From Eubacteriaceae bacterium UBA7485 (lineage in GTDB: Bacteria; Bacillota; Clostridia; Eubacteriales; Eubacteriaceae): a stretch of 9,656 nt of DNA. Made by a program: the position numbers and the translations under genes. Below, piece after piece: positions 1 through 7,123 of this stretch. Under the pieces are notes generated by a model that was given only the letters and a program-made list of their open reading frames with translations, did no database searches and was not told the origin of the DNA. The DNA is taken from positions 19,542 to 29,197 of the forward strand of contig DLOL01000074.1 of NCBI GenBank assembly GCA_002478485.1. The letters are read 5' to 3'. The stretch's first letter is position 1, and each line of letters begins with the position of its first letter.

Positions 1-1166
1 TTTCGGCAAAAACAGCCAATGATCTGGGCGTGCTTGAAACCGCGCTTCTCATGAGTTTCGGCAACAAGATCGGCGTGGAATTCACGGCGGACTTTTCAGA
101 TCTCATCAAACCCCGCTCCGGCGCGATCCTTTTCGAGTCGGAGACCCTGCCCGAACCGCTCAAGGCCCTTGGCGCGGTGCCGGTTGGAAAAACAATCCGG
201 GAAGAGGAAGTGGTCTTTGAAGAAACCCGGCTCGATCTGAACGGGCTGATCGAAATGTGGGAGTCGGGACTGAGGGACGTGTTTCCCGAAAAAGCGAAGA
301 GCGAAGAGTCTGTCGAGACACTCTCCTACCAGAAAGGGCCGGTCGTGAAGGCCGGAGAGACGTTCGCTTCTCCCAGAATATTGATTCCGGCTTTCCCGGG
401 AACCAACTGTGAGACCGATACGGCAAGAGCCTTCGAGGCAGCCGGCGGCGTGCCTGAAATCGCGCTGTTCAGAAATCTCTCAGAACAGGATATCAAGCAG
501 TCCGTGGACGATCTGGTCCGCGCTATTGAAAACGCGCAGATTATCGCCCTTCCGGGCGGTTTCTCCGCGGGGGACGAGCCGGCCGGGTCCGGCAAATTCA
601 TTACGGCGGTATTCAGAAATCCCCGGGTGATGGATGCGGTTACGGATCTTCTGGAAAACAGGGACGGGCTGATGCTTGGAATCTGCAACGGTTTCCAGGC
701 GCTCATTAAACTTGGACTGGTTCCCTACGGAAAAATCGTGGATCTTGAAGAGGGCATGCCGACCCTGACCTTTAACACGATCGGCCGCCATGTCTCCACC
801 ATTCCGAGAACACGGGTGGTCTCAGACCTGTCTCCGTGGCTTTCTGGCGTGGAGGTCGGTGATATCTTCAGAGTTCCGATGAGCCATACTGAAGGCCGGT
901 TTGTCGCCGATGACAAGACGCTTGAGACGCTCATCCAAAACGGACAGGTGGCCACACAGTATGTAGACCTGAACGGGAGGGCGACAATGGACGGAAACTT
1001 TAATCCAAACGGCTCAAGAATGGCCATTGAAGGCATTACTTCGCCCGACGGGCGCGTGCTTGGAAAGATGGGTCATTCGGAGAGAGTCGGAAGAAATCTT
1101 TATAAGAACATTCCGGGCGAGCAAGACCAGAAGATCTTCCAGTCCGGCATTGCGTATTTTCAATAA
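1..1166 (+). CDS. purL: Phosphoribosylformylglycinamidine synthase (FGAM synthase), C-terminal part, 5' partial
   Basis: This is the C-terminal 387 residues of the large single-chain FGAR amidotransferase; the reading frame is open to the left edge (first whole codon at 3), so the synthetase domains are mostly outside. The enzyme converts FGAR, glutamine and ATP to FGAM in the cytosol. Residues 1 to about 124 are the end of the AIRS-like synthetase half plus a linker. From about residue 125 a class I glutamine amidotransferase (PurQ-like) domain runs to the end. It opens with the PAFPGTNCE strand and carries PGGFSAGDEPAGSG, the nucleophile Cys228 in GICNGFQ (codon 684-686) and the His295/Glu297 pair in SHTEGRF (codons 885-893). 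The closing MGHSER motif is also typical. Having synthetase and glutaminase in one chain means no separate purQ or purS should be needed, unlike Bacillus subtilis. The gene ends with TAA 29 nt before purE. GTG at 30 is an internal Val codon, not a start. Confidence 0.96.
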   Translation, partial: SAKTANDLGVLETALLMSFGNKIGVEFTADFSDLIKPRSGAILFESETLPEPLKALGAVPVGKTIREEEVVFEETRLDLNGLIEMWESGLRDVFPEKAKSEESVETLSYQKGPVVKAGETFASPRILIPAFPGTNCETDTARAFEAAGGVPEIALFRNLSEQDIKQSVDDLVRAIENAQIIALPGGFSAGDEPAGSGKFITAVFRNPRVMDAVTDLLENRDGLMLGICNGFQALIKLGLVPYGKIVDLEEGMPTLTFNTIGRHVSTIPRTRVVSDLSPWLSGVEVGDIFRVPMSHTEGRFVADDKTLETLIQNGQVATQYVDLNGRATMDGNFNPNGSRMAIEGITSPDGRVLGKMGHSERVGRNLYKNIPGEQDQKIFQSGIAYFQ

Positions 1167-1195
1167 ACGGGGACTTTCCCTGAAGCGAGGTTAAC

Positions 1196-1708
1196 ATGCC
1201 AAAAGTTGCAGTGGTAATGGGAAGCGATTCAGACTGGAACGTGGTCAAAAAGTGCGTAGAGCAGCTTGAAGAGTTCGGAATTGATTATGACCTCCGGGTC
1301 ATCTCCGCGCATCGAAATCCGGATCAGCTGTTCAATTACGTCAGGAGTGCAGAAGACAACGACATAGAACTGATTATCGGCGCAGCCGGAAAAGCCGCGC
1401 ATCTGCCGGGCGTGATGGCGGGTCTGACTACCCTCCCGGTCATCGGCATTCCGATTAAGACATCATTTGAGGGAGGGCTTGACTCCCTCCTGTCCATTGT
1501 CCAGATGCCGTCCGGCGTACCGGTCGCGACGGTTGCGGTAGACGGCTCGCAAAACGCCGCGATTCTCGCCGCGCAGATTCTCGCGCTGAAATATCCGGAG
1601 CTGAAAGAAAAGCTGCTTTTATTCAAACAAAAGCTGAATGATGAAGTGATTGGAAAAAACAAAAGGCTCAGAGACGAAGTCGGATGTGGGGAAAACGGAG
1701 GAGAATAA
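1196..1708 (+). CDS. purE: N5-carboxyaminoimidazole ribonucleotide mutase (class I-type PurE)
   Basis: This 170-residue protein has the normal PurE length. The family makes CAIR: class I enzymes rearrange N5-CAIR (made by PurK), class II enzymes carboxylate AIR with CO2. Visible motifs are MGSDSDW (residues 8-14), ISAHRNPD with His39 (the position equivalent to the E. coli active-site His45), [10 protein letters not shown] with His69, PVIGIP and [14 protein letters not shown]. The SAHR and AAHLPG forms are those of class I; class II enzymes usually carry SAHK and a different AIR-binding loop. The usual SAHRTP is SAHRNP here. The last roughly 20 residues are charged (KNKRLRDEV...) and probably form a C-terminal helix and tail. 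The ATG at 1196 follows a GAGG core at 1187-1190 with 5-nt spacing, and the protein begins directly with the first beta strand, so the start is sound. No purK lies beside it. One nucleotide separates its stop from the purC start. Confidence 0.96.
   Translation: MPKVAVVMGSDSDWNVVKKCVEQLEEFGIDYDLRVISAHRNPDQLFNYVRSAEDNDIELIIGAAGKAAHLPGVMAGLTTLPVIGIPIKTSFEGGLDSLLSIVQMPSGVPVATVAVDGSQNAAILAAQILALKYPELKEKLLLFKQKLNDEVIGKNKRLRDEVGCGENGGE
1697..1701 (+). promoter_or_regulatory. Ribosome binding site that sets the purC GTG start
   Basis: GGAGG lies inside the last codons of purE, 8 nt before the GTG at 1710. It supports GTG 1710 over an in-frame ATG at 1650, which lies inside purE and would add a 20-residue charged extension unlike PurC proteins. 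Its position suggests that ribosomes ending purE help initiate purC. Confidence 0.8.
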
Positions 1709-1709
1709 G

Positions 1710-2414
1710 GTGAAACAGGAACAGTTATACGAGGGAAAAGCAAAGATCGTCTACAAGACAGATAATCCGGATGAATTCATCATCTATTACAAAGATGACG
1801 CGACGGCCGGAAACGGTGAGAAGAAAGGAACGATCCAGGGAAAGGGCGTGATCAACAACGAAATGACCGCCGTCCTGTTCAAAATGCTTGAAGATGAAGG
1901 AGTCAAGACGCACTTTCTTGAGAAGCTTTCGGACAATGAGCAGCTTGTCAAGGCCGTGGACATCTTTCCGCTCGAGGTGATCGTCCGGAATACGGCAGCA
2001 GGCTCCATCTCCAAGCGTCTGGGCATTCCAGAAGGGACCCGTTTTGCCGAGCCGACCTTTGAATTCTCCTACAAGAACGATGAATACGGCGATCCGCTGA
2101 TCAACGATTCCCATGCGGTCGCGATGAATCTGGCCACGCAGGAGGAAATTGACGAGATCCGTGCCACGACGTTGAAGATCAATGCGCTTTTGAAGGCGTT
2201 TTTCAAGACAAGAGGCATTGACCTGATTGACTTCAAGCTTGAGTTTGGAAAAGACAGGAACGGCCAGATCGTCCTCGCAGATGAAATCTCGCCGGACACC
2301 TGCCGGTTCTGGGACATGGAAACCGGAGAGAAACTCGATAAGGACCGCTTCAGAAATGACATGGGCAATATTGAGGAAGCTTACCAGGAAATGCTCAAGC
2401 GCGTGGAAGCGTAA
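1710..2414 (+). CDS. purC: Phosphoribosylaminoimidazole-succinocarboxamide synthase (SAICAR synthetase)
   Basis: The 234-residue product matches the usual bacterial PurC length of about 235-240. It joins CAIR and aspartate using ATP to give SAICAR, directly after PurE in the pathway. The N-terminus [12 protein letters not shown] contains the LYEGKAK ATP-binding element. Further family motifs are [20 protein letters not shown], the [17 protein letters not shown] stretch and the signature [12 protein letters not shown] at residues 191-202. Translation starts at GTG 1710, one base after the purE stop, with GGAGG 8 nt upstream. The stop is TAA and purF follows after 14 nt. SAICAR is then cleaved by PurB, whose gene is not in this window. 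Nothing suggests truncation or loss of function. Confidence 0.97.
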   Translation: MKQEQLYEGKAKIVYKTDNPDEFIIYYKDDATAGNGEKKGTIQGKGVINNEMTAVLFKMLEDEGVKTHFLEKLSDNEQLVKAVDIFPLEVIVRNTAAGSISKRLGIPEGTRFAEPTFEFSYKNDEYGDPLINDSHAVAMNLATQEEIDEIRATTLKINALLKAFFKTRGIDLIDFKLEFGKDRNGQIVLADEISPDTCRFWDMETGEKLDKDRFRNDMGNIEEAYQEMLKRVEA

Positions 2415-2416
2415 AG

Positions 2417-2422
2417 AAAGGG
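2417..2422 (+). promoter_or_regulatory. Ribosome binding site for the purF TTG start
   Basis: AAAGGG, five of whose bases fit the AAAGGAGG consensus, lies just after the purC stop and 6 nt before TTG 2429. No in-frame ATG or GTG lies between it and the catalytic Cys codon of purF, so it identifies TTG as the start. Confidence 0.6.
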
Positions 2423-2428
2423 CTGATT

Positions 2429-3874
2429 TTGAGCCATCAAAACATTTACCGGTCCGGTCCTGACAAGTTTCATGACGAATGCGGTGTCGTGGGCTTCTTC
2501 AGTCCGGACAAGGAGACGAACTGCGCCCCTTATCTTTATTACGGCCTGTATGCCCTTCAGCACAGAGGGCAGGAGAGTGCAGGAATCTCCACCATGAAAG
2601 ACGGAAAGATTTCCATGCACAAAAACACCGGACTGGTCGCGGATGTCTTTTCGGGCGGACAGCTGAAAGAGCTAGAAGGGAATGTCGGAATCGGGCATGT
2701 GCGCTATTCCACTTCCGGAGAGGGAGGTAGAACCAACGCCCAGCCTCTGACGGTGAATACGCGGGCTGGCGCCATAACCCTTGCGCACAACGGAAGCCTG
2801 GTTAACGATCAGGTTCTCAGGGAGATCCTTGAAGACAGTGGCGTGGTTTTCCAGACCACCATTGATACCGAGGTCATGGTCAATTTCATCGCGCGAAACT
2901 TAAGTCAGGGGCTGGTGCCTGCTATCCGAAAGCTGGTTGAAATCATCAAGGGAGCCTATGCCCTGGTGATGGCGTTTGACGGAAAGCTGATCGGTGTGAG
3001 AGATCCGTTCGGACTGAGGCCCTTGTGCCTCGGAAAAATGGGTGCGCAGTATATTCTGGCCAGCGAATCCTGCGCGATTGACACCATTGGCGGAGAATTT
3101 GTCCGGGATCTCGAACCGGGCGAGATCATCATCATTGATGAAGAAGGCCTGACCAGCTATGGACAGAAAAACTGGGCGAAGAAGAAAAGCTGTATTTTTG
3201 AAGAGATCTATTTTGCCCGTCCGGATACCGTTCTTGAAGGAAGAAGCGTATACGCTTCACGCCACGAAGCGGGGAAAATTCTTGCGAAGGAGTACCCGGT
3301 GGCCGCGGATATCGTCATCGGCGTTCCGGACTCCGGCATTCCCGCGGCGATCGGCTATGCGGAAGCCTCCGGCATTCCCTACGGGATGGGGCTGATCAAA
3401 AACAAATATTCAGGAAGAACCTTCATTCAGCCCACACAGGAACTCAGGGAGCAGGCGGTCAAGCTCAAGCTCAATCCGATCCGCGAAGTGATCGAAGGGA
3501 AGCGGGTGATCGTCATTGACGACTCCATTGTGCGGGGAAACACCTCCAAACGGCTGGTCGAGATTCTCAGGGAAGGCGGAGCCCGAGAAGTGCATTTTCT
3601 GGTGTCAAGTCCCCCTGTCACCCATACCTGTCATTTTGGAATTGACACGCCATCCAAGAAATATCTGATCGGTGCGAATTACACGGTGGAGGAAATCACG
3701 GAAATGCTCGGTGCGGATTCGGTGGGCTACCTGTCTGTGGAAGGGCTTCTGAGCTCCACAAAAGCGGACGGGGACCGATGCCTGGCCTGCTTTACCGGAG
3801 ATTATCCGATGGAGGTTCCGAAACTTGAAGAAATGGTAAGCGAAGAAGAAGAAAGGCTTAAACTGGGAAATTGA
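2429..3874 (+). CDS. purF: Amidophosphoribosyltransferase (glutamine PRPP amidotransferase), Fe-S type
   Basis: This is the committed first step: PRPP plus glutamine gives 5-phosphoribosylamine. The 481-residue chain starts at TTG with a 17-residue propeptide, after which Cys18 in DECGVVGF should become the N-terminal nucleophile of the Ntn-hydrolase glutaminase domain (to about residue 250). That domain shows GHVRYSTSGEGG, LAHNGSLVN and TIDTEVMVNF. The phosphoribosyltransferase domain has the PRPP loop DDSIVRGNTS at residues 364-373. Cysteines at 255 (KSCIFEE), 401 (THTCHFG) and 451/454 (CLACFTGDYP) sit where Bacillus subtilis PurF holds its 4Fe-4S cluster, so this is the oxygen-labile, propeptide-processed type rather than the cluster-free E. 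coli type. The family is feedback-inhibited by purine nucleotides; that is family knowledge, not seen here. The TGA stop is one base before the purM ATG, which indicates translational coupling. Confidence 0.97.
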   Translation: MSHQNIYRSGPDKFHDECGVVGFFSPDKETNCAPYLYYGLYALQHRGQESAGISTMKDGKISMHKNTGLVADVFSGGQLKELEGNVGIGHVRYSTSGEGGRTNAQPLTVNTRAGAITLAHNGSLVNDQVLREILEDSGVVFQTTIDTEVMVNFIARNLSQGLVPAIRKLVEIIKGAYALVMAFDGKLIGVRDPFGLRPLCLGKMGAQYILASESCAIDTIGGEFVRDLEPGEIIIIDEEGLTSYGQKNWAKKKSCIFEEIYFARPDTVLEGRSVYASRHEAGKILAKEYPVAADIVIGVPDSGIPAAIGYAEASGIPYGMGLIKNKYSGRTFIQPTQELREQAVKLKLNPIREVIEGKRVIVIDDSIVRGNTSKRLVEILREGGAREVHFLVSSPPVTHTCHFGIDTPSKKYLIGANYTVEEITEMLGADSVGYLSVEGLLSSTKADGDRCLACFTGDYPMEVPKLEEMVSEEEERLKLGN

Positions 3875-3875
3875 C

Positions 3876-4907
3876 ATGGCGGATATCAAGGCGTACAAAG
3901 ACGCGGGAGTAAATGTTGAAGCGGGCTATAAGTCCACCAGGCTGATGAAGGCGGATGTGAAGCGCACCATGACAAAAAACGTCCTCTCAGAAATCGGTGG
4001 ATTCGGCGGGCTTGTGAAACTTCCGGAGAGTTACCGGCATCCGGTGCTTGTATCCGGCACAGACGGAGTCGGAACAAAGCTGATGCTGGCCATTGAGACA
4101 GGCGTATATGATACGGTCGGAATTGATGCAGTCGCCATGTGCGTGAACGACATCATCTGCCAGGGGGCGGACCCCTTGTTCTTTCTCGATTACATCGCCT
4201 GTGGAAAGAATCGTCCTGAGACCATCGCGTGCATTGTAAAAGGAGTCGCGGACGGATGCGTGCAGGGTGAGATGGCGCTTGTCGGAGGAGAAACCGCAGA
4301 GATGCCCGGGATGTACCCGGAAGATGAATTTGACATCGCGGGTTTTGCCGTCGGCGTGGTTGAGCAGGACAGGATCATCACGGGAAAGGATATCAAGGCG
4401 GGAGACAAACTGGTTGGCGTGGCGTCGAGCGGCGCGCACTCGAACGGCTTTTCACTCATCCGCAAGATCATCAAGGATAAGAACCTGAATCTAAACGAGA
4501 CCGTGGACACGCTTGGAGAATCGCTTGGGCAAGCGCTTCTCAGGCCGACGACCATTTACGTCAGGGCGCTCAAAGGCCTGTTCGACCCGTACCAGATCAA
4601 AGGGATCAGTCATATTACGGGCGGCGGATTTTATGAAAATATTCCGCGCATGCTTCCGGAAGGGCTCGGCGCAGTCGTAAAAGCAGGCGCGCTCCCCGTT
4701 CCCCCGGTTTTATCCTATTTACAGAAACAGGGAGAAATCGGAAACGAGGCAATGTATTCCACCTTTAATATGGGAATCGGACTGGTCATCGCCCTTCCGG
4801 CGGACCTTGCAGAAGACCTTTCTGAAGAGATTCAGAGAAGAGGGTACCAGGCAGCCGTCATCGGAGAGGTCGTTGCATCGGATATCCCTGTCGACATTCA
4901 ATTCTAG
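3876..4907 (+). CDS. purM: Phosphoribosylformylglycinamidine cyclo-ligase (AIR synthetase)
   Basis: The 343-residue product closes the imidazole ring, turning FGAM into AIR with ATP. It has the usual length and domain order: an N-terminal AIRS domain with the ATP/phosphate loop VSGTDGVGTK (residues 59-68), DAVAMCVNDIICQGADPLFF and the GGETAEMPGMY motif, then a C-terminal AIRS_C domain including SGAHSNGFSLIRK and ISHITGGGFYENIPRMLP. These are strongly diagnostic of PurM. It starts with ATG one base after the purF stop. The Shine-Dalgarno match is poor (GGGAAA a few bases upstream), so initiation probably depends on ribosomes finishing purF. The first five codons are nearly the same as those of purN downstream. 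Confidence 0.97.
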   Translation: MADIKAYKDAGVNVEAGYKSTRLMKADVKRTMTKNVLSEIGGFGGLVKLPESYRHPVLVSGTDGVGTKLMLAIETGVYDTVGIDAVAMCVNDIICQGADPLFFLDYIACGKNRPETIACIVKGVADGCVQGEMALVGGETAEMPGMYPEDEFDIAGFAVGVVEQDRIITGKDIKAGDKLVGVASSGAHSNGFSLIRKIIKDKNLNLNETVDTLGESLGQALLRPTTIYVRALKGLFDPYQIKGISHITGGGFYENIPRMLPEGLGAVVKAGALPVPPVLSYLQKQGEIGNEAMYSTFNMGIGLVIALPADLAEDLSEEIQRRGYQAAVIGEVVASDIPVDIQF

Positions 4908-4917
4908 AAAGTTATCT

Positions 4918-5574
4918 ATGGCGGATATGAAAAAGATTGCGGTGCTCATCTCGGGGGGAGGAACCAACCTTCAGGCGCTGATTGACAAGATTCACGGAAA
5001 GCACGGCGAAATTGCCGTGGTGCTTTCGAACAAGAAAGACGCTTACGGGCTGACGCGCGCAAAAGAAGCCGGAATTGAAGCCAAGTATATCCCCCCGGTT
5101 GATGAAAACGGGGAGAGACTTGACGATGAAGCCTATGCAAAGATTCTTGAAGATGAGATCAAGAAAAGGGACTGCGCGCTCGTTGTGCTGGCGGGCTACA
5201 TGAAGATTGTGCCGAAAAGCTTTGTGGACGCGTTTCCGGATCGAATCATCAACATACATCCCGCATTGATCCCGAGTTTTTGCGGGGAAGGGTACTACGG
5301 CCTTCGGGTGCATCAGGCGGTTCTCGATTACGGGGCCAAACTTTCAGGCGCGACGGTTCATTTTGTCAATGAGGAAGCGGACGGAGGTCCCGTCATTGCC
5401 CAGCGCGCGGTGGAAGTCCTTCCGGATGACACGCCGCAGACTTTGCAGAGGAGAATATTGGAAAATGTGGAACATGTGCTTCTTCCGGAAGTGGTGCAGG
5501 CGATCCTTGAAGGCCGCGTGCGCAGAGAAGGAAGAACCGTGTTTGTGGATCCGTCCCAGGACGGCTGGATTTAA
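4918..5574 (+). CDS. purN: Phosphoribosylglycinamide formyltransferase (GAR transformylase, folate-dependent)
   Basis: The 218-residue enzyme transfers formyl from 10-formyltetrahydrofolate to GAR, making FGAR for PurL. Motifs are the phosphate-binding ISGGGTNLQAL near the N-terminus, INIHPALIPSF with catalytic Asn112 and His114, the GEGYYGLRVHQAV stretch, and FVNEEADGGPVI with catalytic Asp155. ATG 4918 is chosen because it puts the first strand (KKIAVLISGGG) at the N-terminus. An in-frame ATG at 4807 would lie inside purM and add 37 unrelated residues; ATG 4927 is a possible alternative three codons later. No good Shine-Dalgarno is visible, only AGAAAG just after the purM stop, so coupling to purM is likely. 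The gene follows purM by 10 nt and precedes purH by 9 nt. It is the tetrahydrofolate enzyme and not the formate-using PurT. Confidence 0.97.
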   Translation: MADMKKIAVLISGGGTNLQALIDKIHGKHGEIAVVLSNKKDAYGLTRAKEAGIEAKYIPPVDENGERLDDEAYAKILEDEIKKRDCALVVLAGYMKIVPKSFVDAFPDRIINIHPALIPSFCGEGYYGLRVHQAVLDYGAKLSGATVHFVNEEADGGPVIAQRAVEVLPDDTPQTLQRRILENVEHVLLPEVVQAILEGRVRREGRTVFVDPSQDGWI

Positions 5575-5578
5575 GGAG
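5573..5578 (+). promoter_or_regulatory. Ribosome binding site for purH overlapping the purN stop
   Basis: AAGGAG shares bases with the TAA stop of purN (5572-5574) and lies 5 nt before the purH ATG. It is one of the stronger Shine-Dalgarno matches in the operon. The overlap of stop codon and ribosome site favours re-initiation by ribosomes ending purN. Confidence 0.75.
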
Positions 5579-5583
5579 AAATT

Positions 5584-7113
5584 ATGAAAGCGCTGATCAG
5601 CGTATCGGACAAAACTGGCATTGTGGAATTCGCCCAGAAAATTGAAGCGATGGGATGGGAGATCCTCTCAACCGGCGGAACAGCCAAGGCGCTCAGGGAA
5701 GCGGGGCTGAAGGTGACGGAAGTCAGTGAAATCACCCAGTTTCCGGAGTGCTTTGACGGCCGCGTCAAGACGCTCCATCCCATGGTGCACGGTGGCTTAT
5801 TGAATATCCGCGACAATGAGGAGCATCAGAAGCAGAAAAAGGAGCTCGGAATTGAAGACATTGACCTGGTCGTCATTAATCTTTATCCGTTTGAAGCGAC
5901 CGTGAAAAGCGGGGCGGATTTTTCCACCTGCATTGAAAATATCGACATTGGAGGACCTGCCATGCTCCGGTCCGCGGCCAAAAACTTTAAGTTTGTAACC
6001 GTCATTACTGATCCTTGCGACTATGATCTTGTGCTCGAAGAGCTCGAAACGGACGGTAAGACATCCTATGATACTCGCTATGAACTGGCTTTGAAAGTCT
6101 TTGAGAGAACCGCACGCTACGACAGCATGATTGCGGACTATTTCAAGAGAGAGGCGGAGAAAGACTTCCTCAGGGACACCCTCACCTTAACGTTTGAAAA
6201 GGTTCAGGATATGCGCTACGGGGAGAATCCGCATCAGAAAGCCGCTTTTTACAAGACGGAAAAAGACACGAAGGGGACACTTTCGGAAGCGGAGCAATTC
6301 CAGGGAAAAGAGCTTTCCTATAACAATATCAACGATACAAACGGAGCGCTTGAAATCCTCAAAGAATACCAGGACGAGCCGACGATTGTCGCGGTCAAGC
6401 ACGCCAATCCCTGCGGAATCGCTTCTGCAGAAACTATTGAAAAAGCGTACAAGAAAGCGTATGAAGCCGACCCCACTTCGATTTTTGGGGGGATTGTGGC
6501 TTCAAACGGCGTAATCGATGAAGAGACCGCAAAAGAAATGGTCAAAATTTTCCTTGAAGTGGTCGTCGCTCCGGATTACACCGATGAAGCGCTTGAAGTG
6601 TTTAAGCAAAAGCCGAATCTGCGAATCCTGAAGCTTGAGAATATTTTAGACAATCCGGACGGATACGAATACAAGGCGGTCAGGGGCGGCCTTCTTGTTC
6701 AGGAAAGAGACAATAAGGATTACGAAAAGCTTGAAGTGGTCACGGACCGCGCGCCGACTGAAAAGGAAATGGAAGATCTTCTCTTTGCCTGGAAAGCAGT
6801 CAAAAACACCAAATCAAACGCCATTTCGCTTGCAAAGGACAAAGTGCTCATCGCAAACGGGCCGGGACAGGTGAACCGGATCTGGCCGACAGAAGCCTGC
6901 ATCGAACGGGGCGGAGATAAGGTGAAGGGATCGGTTATGGCAAGCGACGCCTTCTTCCCGTTCAACGACTGCGCCACTGCGGCGGCTAAAGCCGGCATCA
7001 CCGCGATTATTCAGCCGGGCGGCGCGCAGCGCGATCAGGAATCCATCGATGTATGCAATGAAAACGGCATTGCCATGGTCTTTACCGGCATGCGCCATTT
7101 CAAACATTCCTAA
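5584..7113 (+). CDS. purH: Bifunctional AICAR formyltransferase / IMP cyclohydrolase
   Basis: This 509-residue enzyme performs the last two steps to IMP: formylation of AICAR with 10-formyltetrahydrofolate, then ring closure. The N-terminal MGS-like cyclohydrolase domain (about 1-190) has [30 protein letters not shown] with Lys62, NLYPF with Tyr101 and [17 protein letters not shown] with Asp121 and Lys133, matching the known catalytic set. The C-terminal transformylase domain has [29 protein letters not shown], the catalytic Lys272-His273 in VKHANPCG, and ends with the typical GMRHFKH. Residues around 438 read [15 protein letters not shown] where many homologues have NRVDSVKIA-like sequence; I believe this is a lineage variant and not damage. 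ATG 5584 follows AAGGAG and begins directly with the first strand. The TAA stop overlaps the ribosome site of purD. Confidence 0.97.
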   Translation: MKALISVSDKTGIVEFAQKIEAMGWEILSTGGTAKALREAGLKVTEVSEITQFPECFDGRVKTLHPMVHGGLLNIRDNEEHQKQKKELGIEDIDLVVINLYPFEATVKSGADFSTCIENIDIGGPAMLRSAAKNFKFVTVITDPCDYDLVLEELETDGKTSYDTRYELALKVFERTARYDSMIADYFKREAEKDFLRDTLTLTFEKVQDMRYGENPHQKAAFYKTEKDTKGTLSEAEQFQGKELSYNNINDTNGALEILKEYQDEPTIVAVKHANPCGIASAETIEKAYKKAYEADPTSIFGGIVASNGVIDEETAKEMVKIFLEVVVAPDYTDEALEVFKQKPNLRILKLENILDNPDGYEYKAVRGGLLVQERDNKDYEKLEVVTDRAPTEKEMEDLLFAWKAVKNTKSNAISLAKDKVLIANGPGQVNRIWPTEACIERGGDKVKGSVMASDAFFPFNDCATAAAKAGITAIIQPGGAQRDQESIDVCNENGIAMVFTGMRHFKHS

Positions 7114-7118
7114 AGGGG
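7112..7118 (+). promoter_or_regulatory. Ribosome binding site that sets the purD start
   Basis: AAAGGGG overlaps the last two bases of the purH stop and lies 5 nt before ATG 7124. It supports this start over an in-frame ATG at 7049 within purH. Confidence 0.65.
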
Positions 7119-7123
7119 AAGCG

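Noticed and set aside
1169..1180. GGGGACTTTCCC between purL and purE, identical to a eukaryotic NF-kappaB consensus and able to form a tiny hairpin
   Set aside because: The organism is bacterial, the stem is only four base pairs with a three-base loop, and no T-run follows; coincidence.
1650..1709. Upstream in-frame ATG for purC inside purE
   Set aside because: It would add a charged 20-residue extension overlapping purE; GTG 1710 has GGAGG at proper spacing and gives the standard PurC N-terminus.
4807..4917. Upstream in-frame ATG for purN inside purM
   Set aside because: The added 37 residues are purM sequence read in another frame and precede the normal PurN first strand.
7049..7123. Upstream in-frame ATG for purD inside purH
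   Set aside because: The extension lies over the conserved purH C-terminus, and a clear ribosome site precedes ATG 7124.
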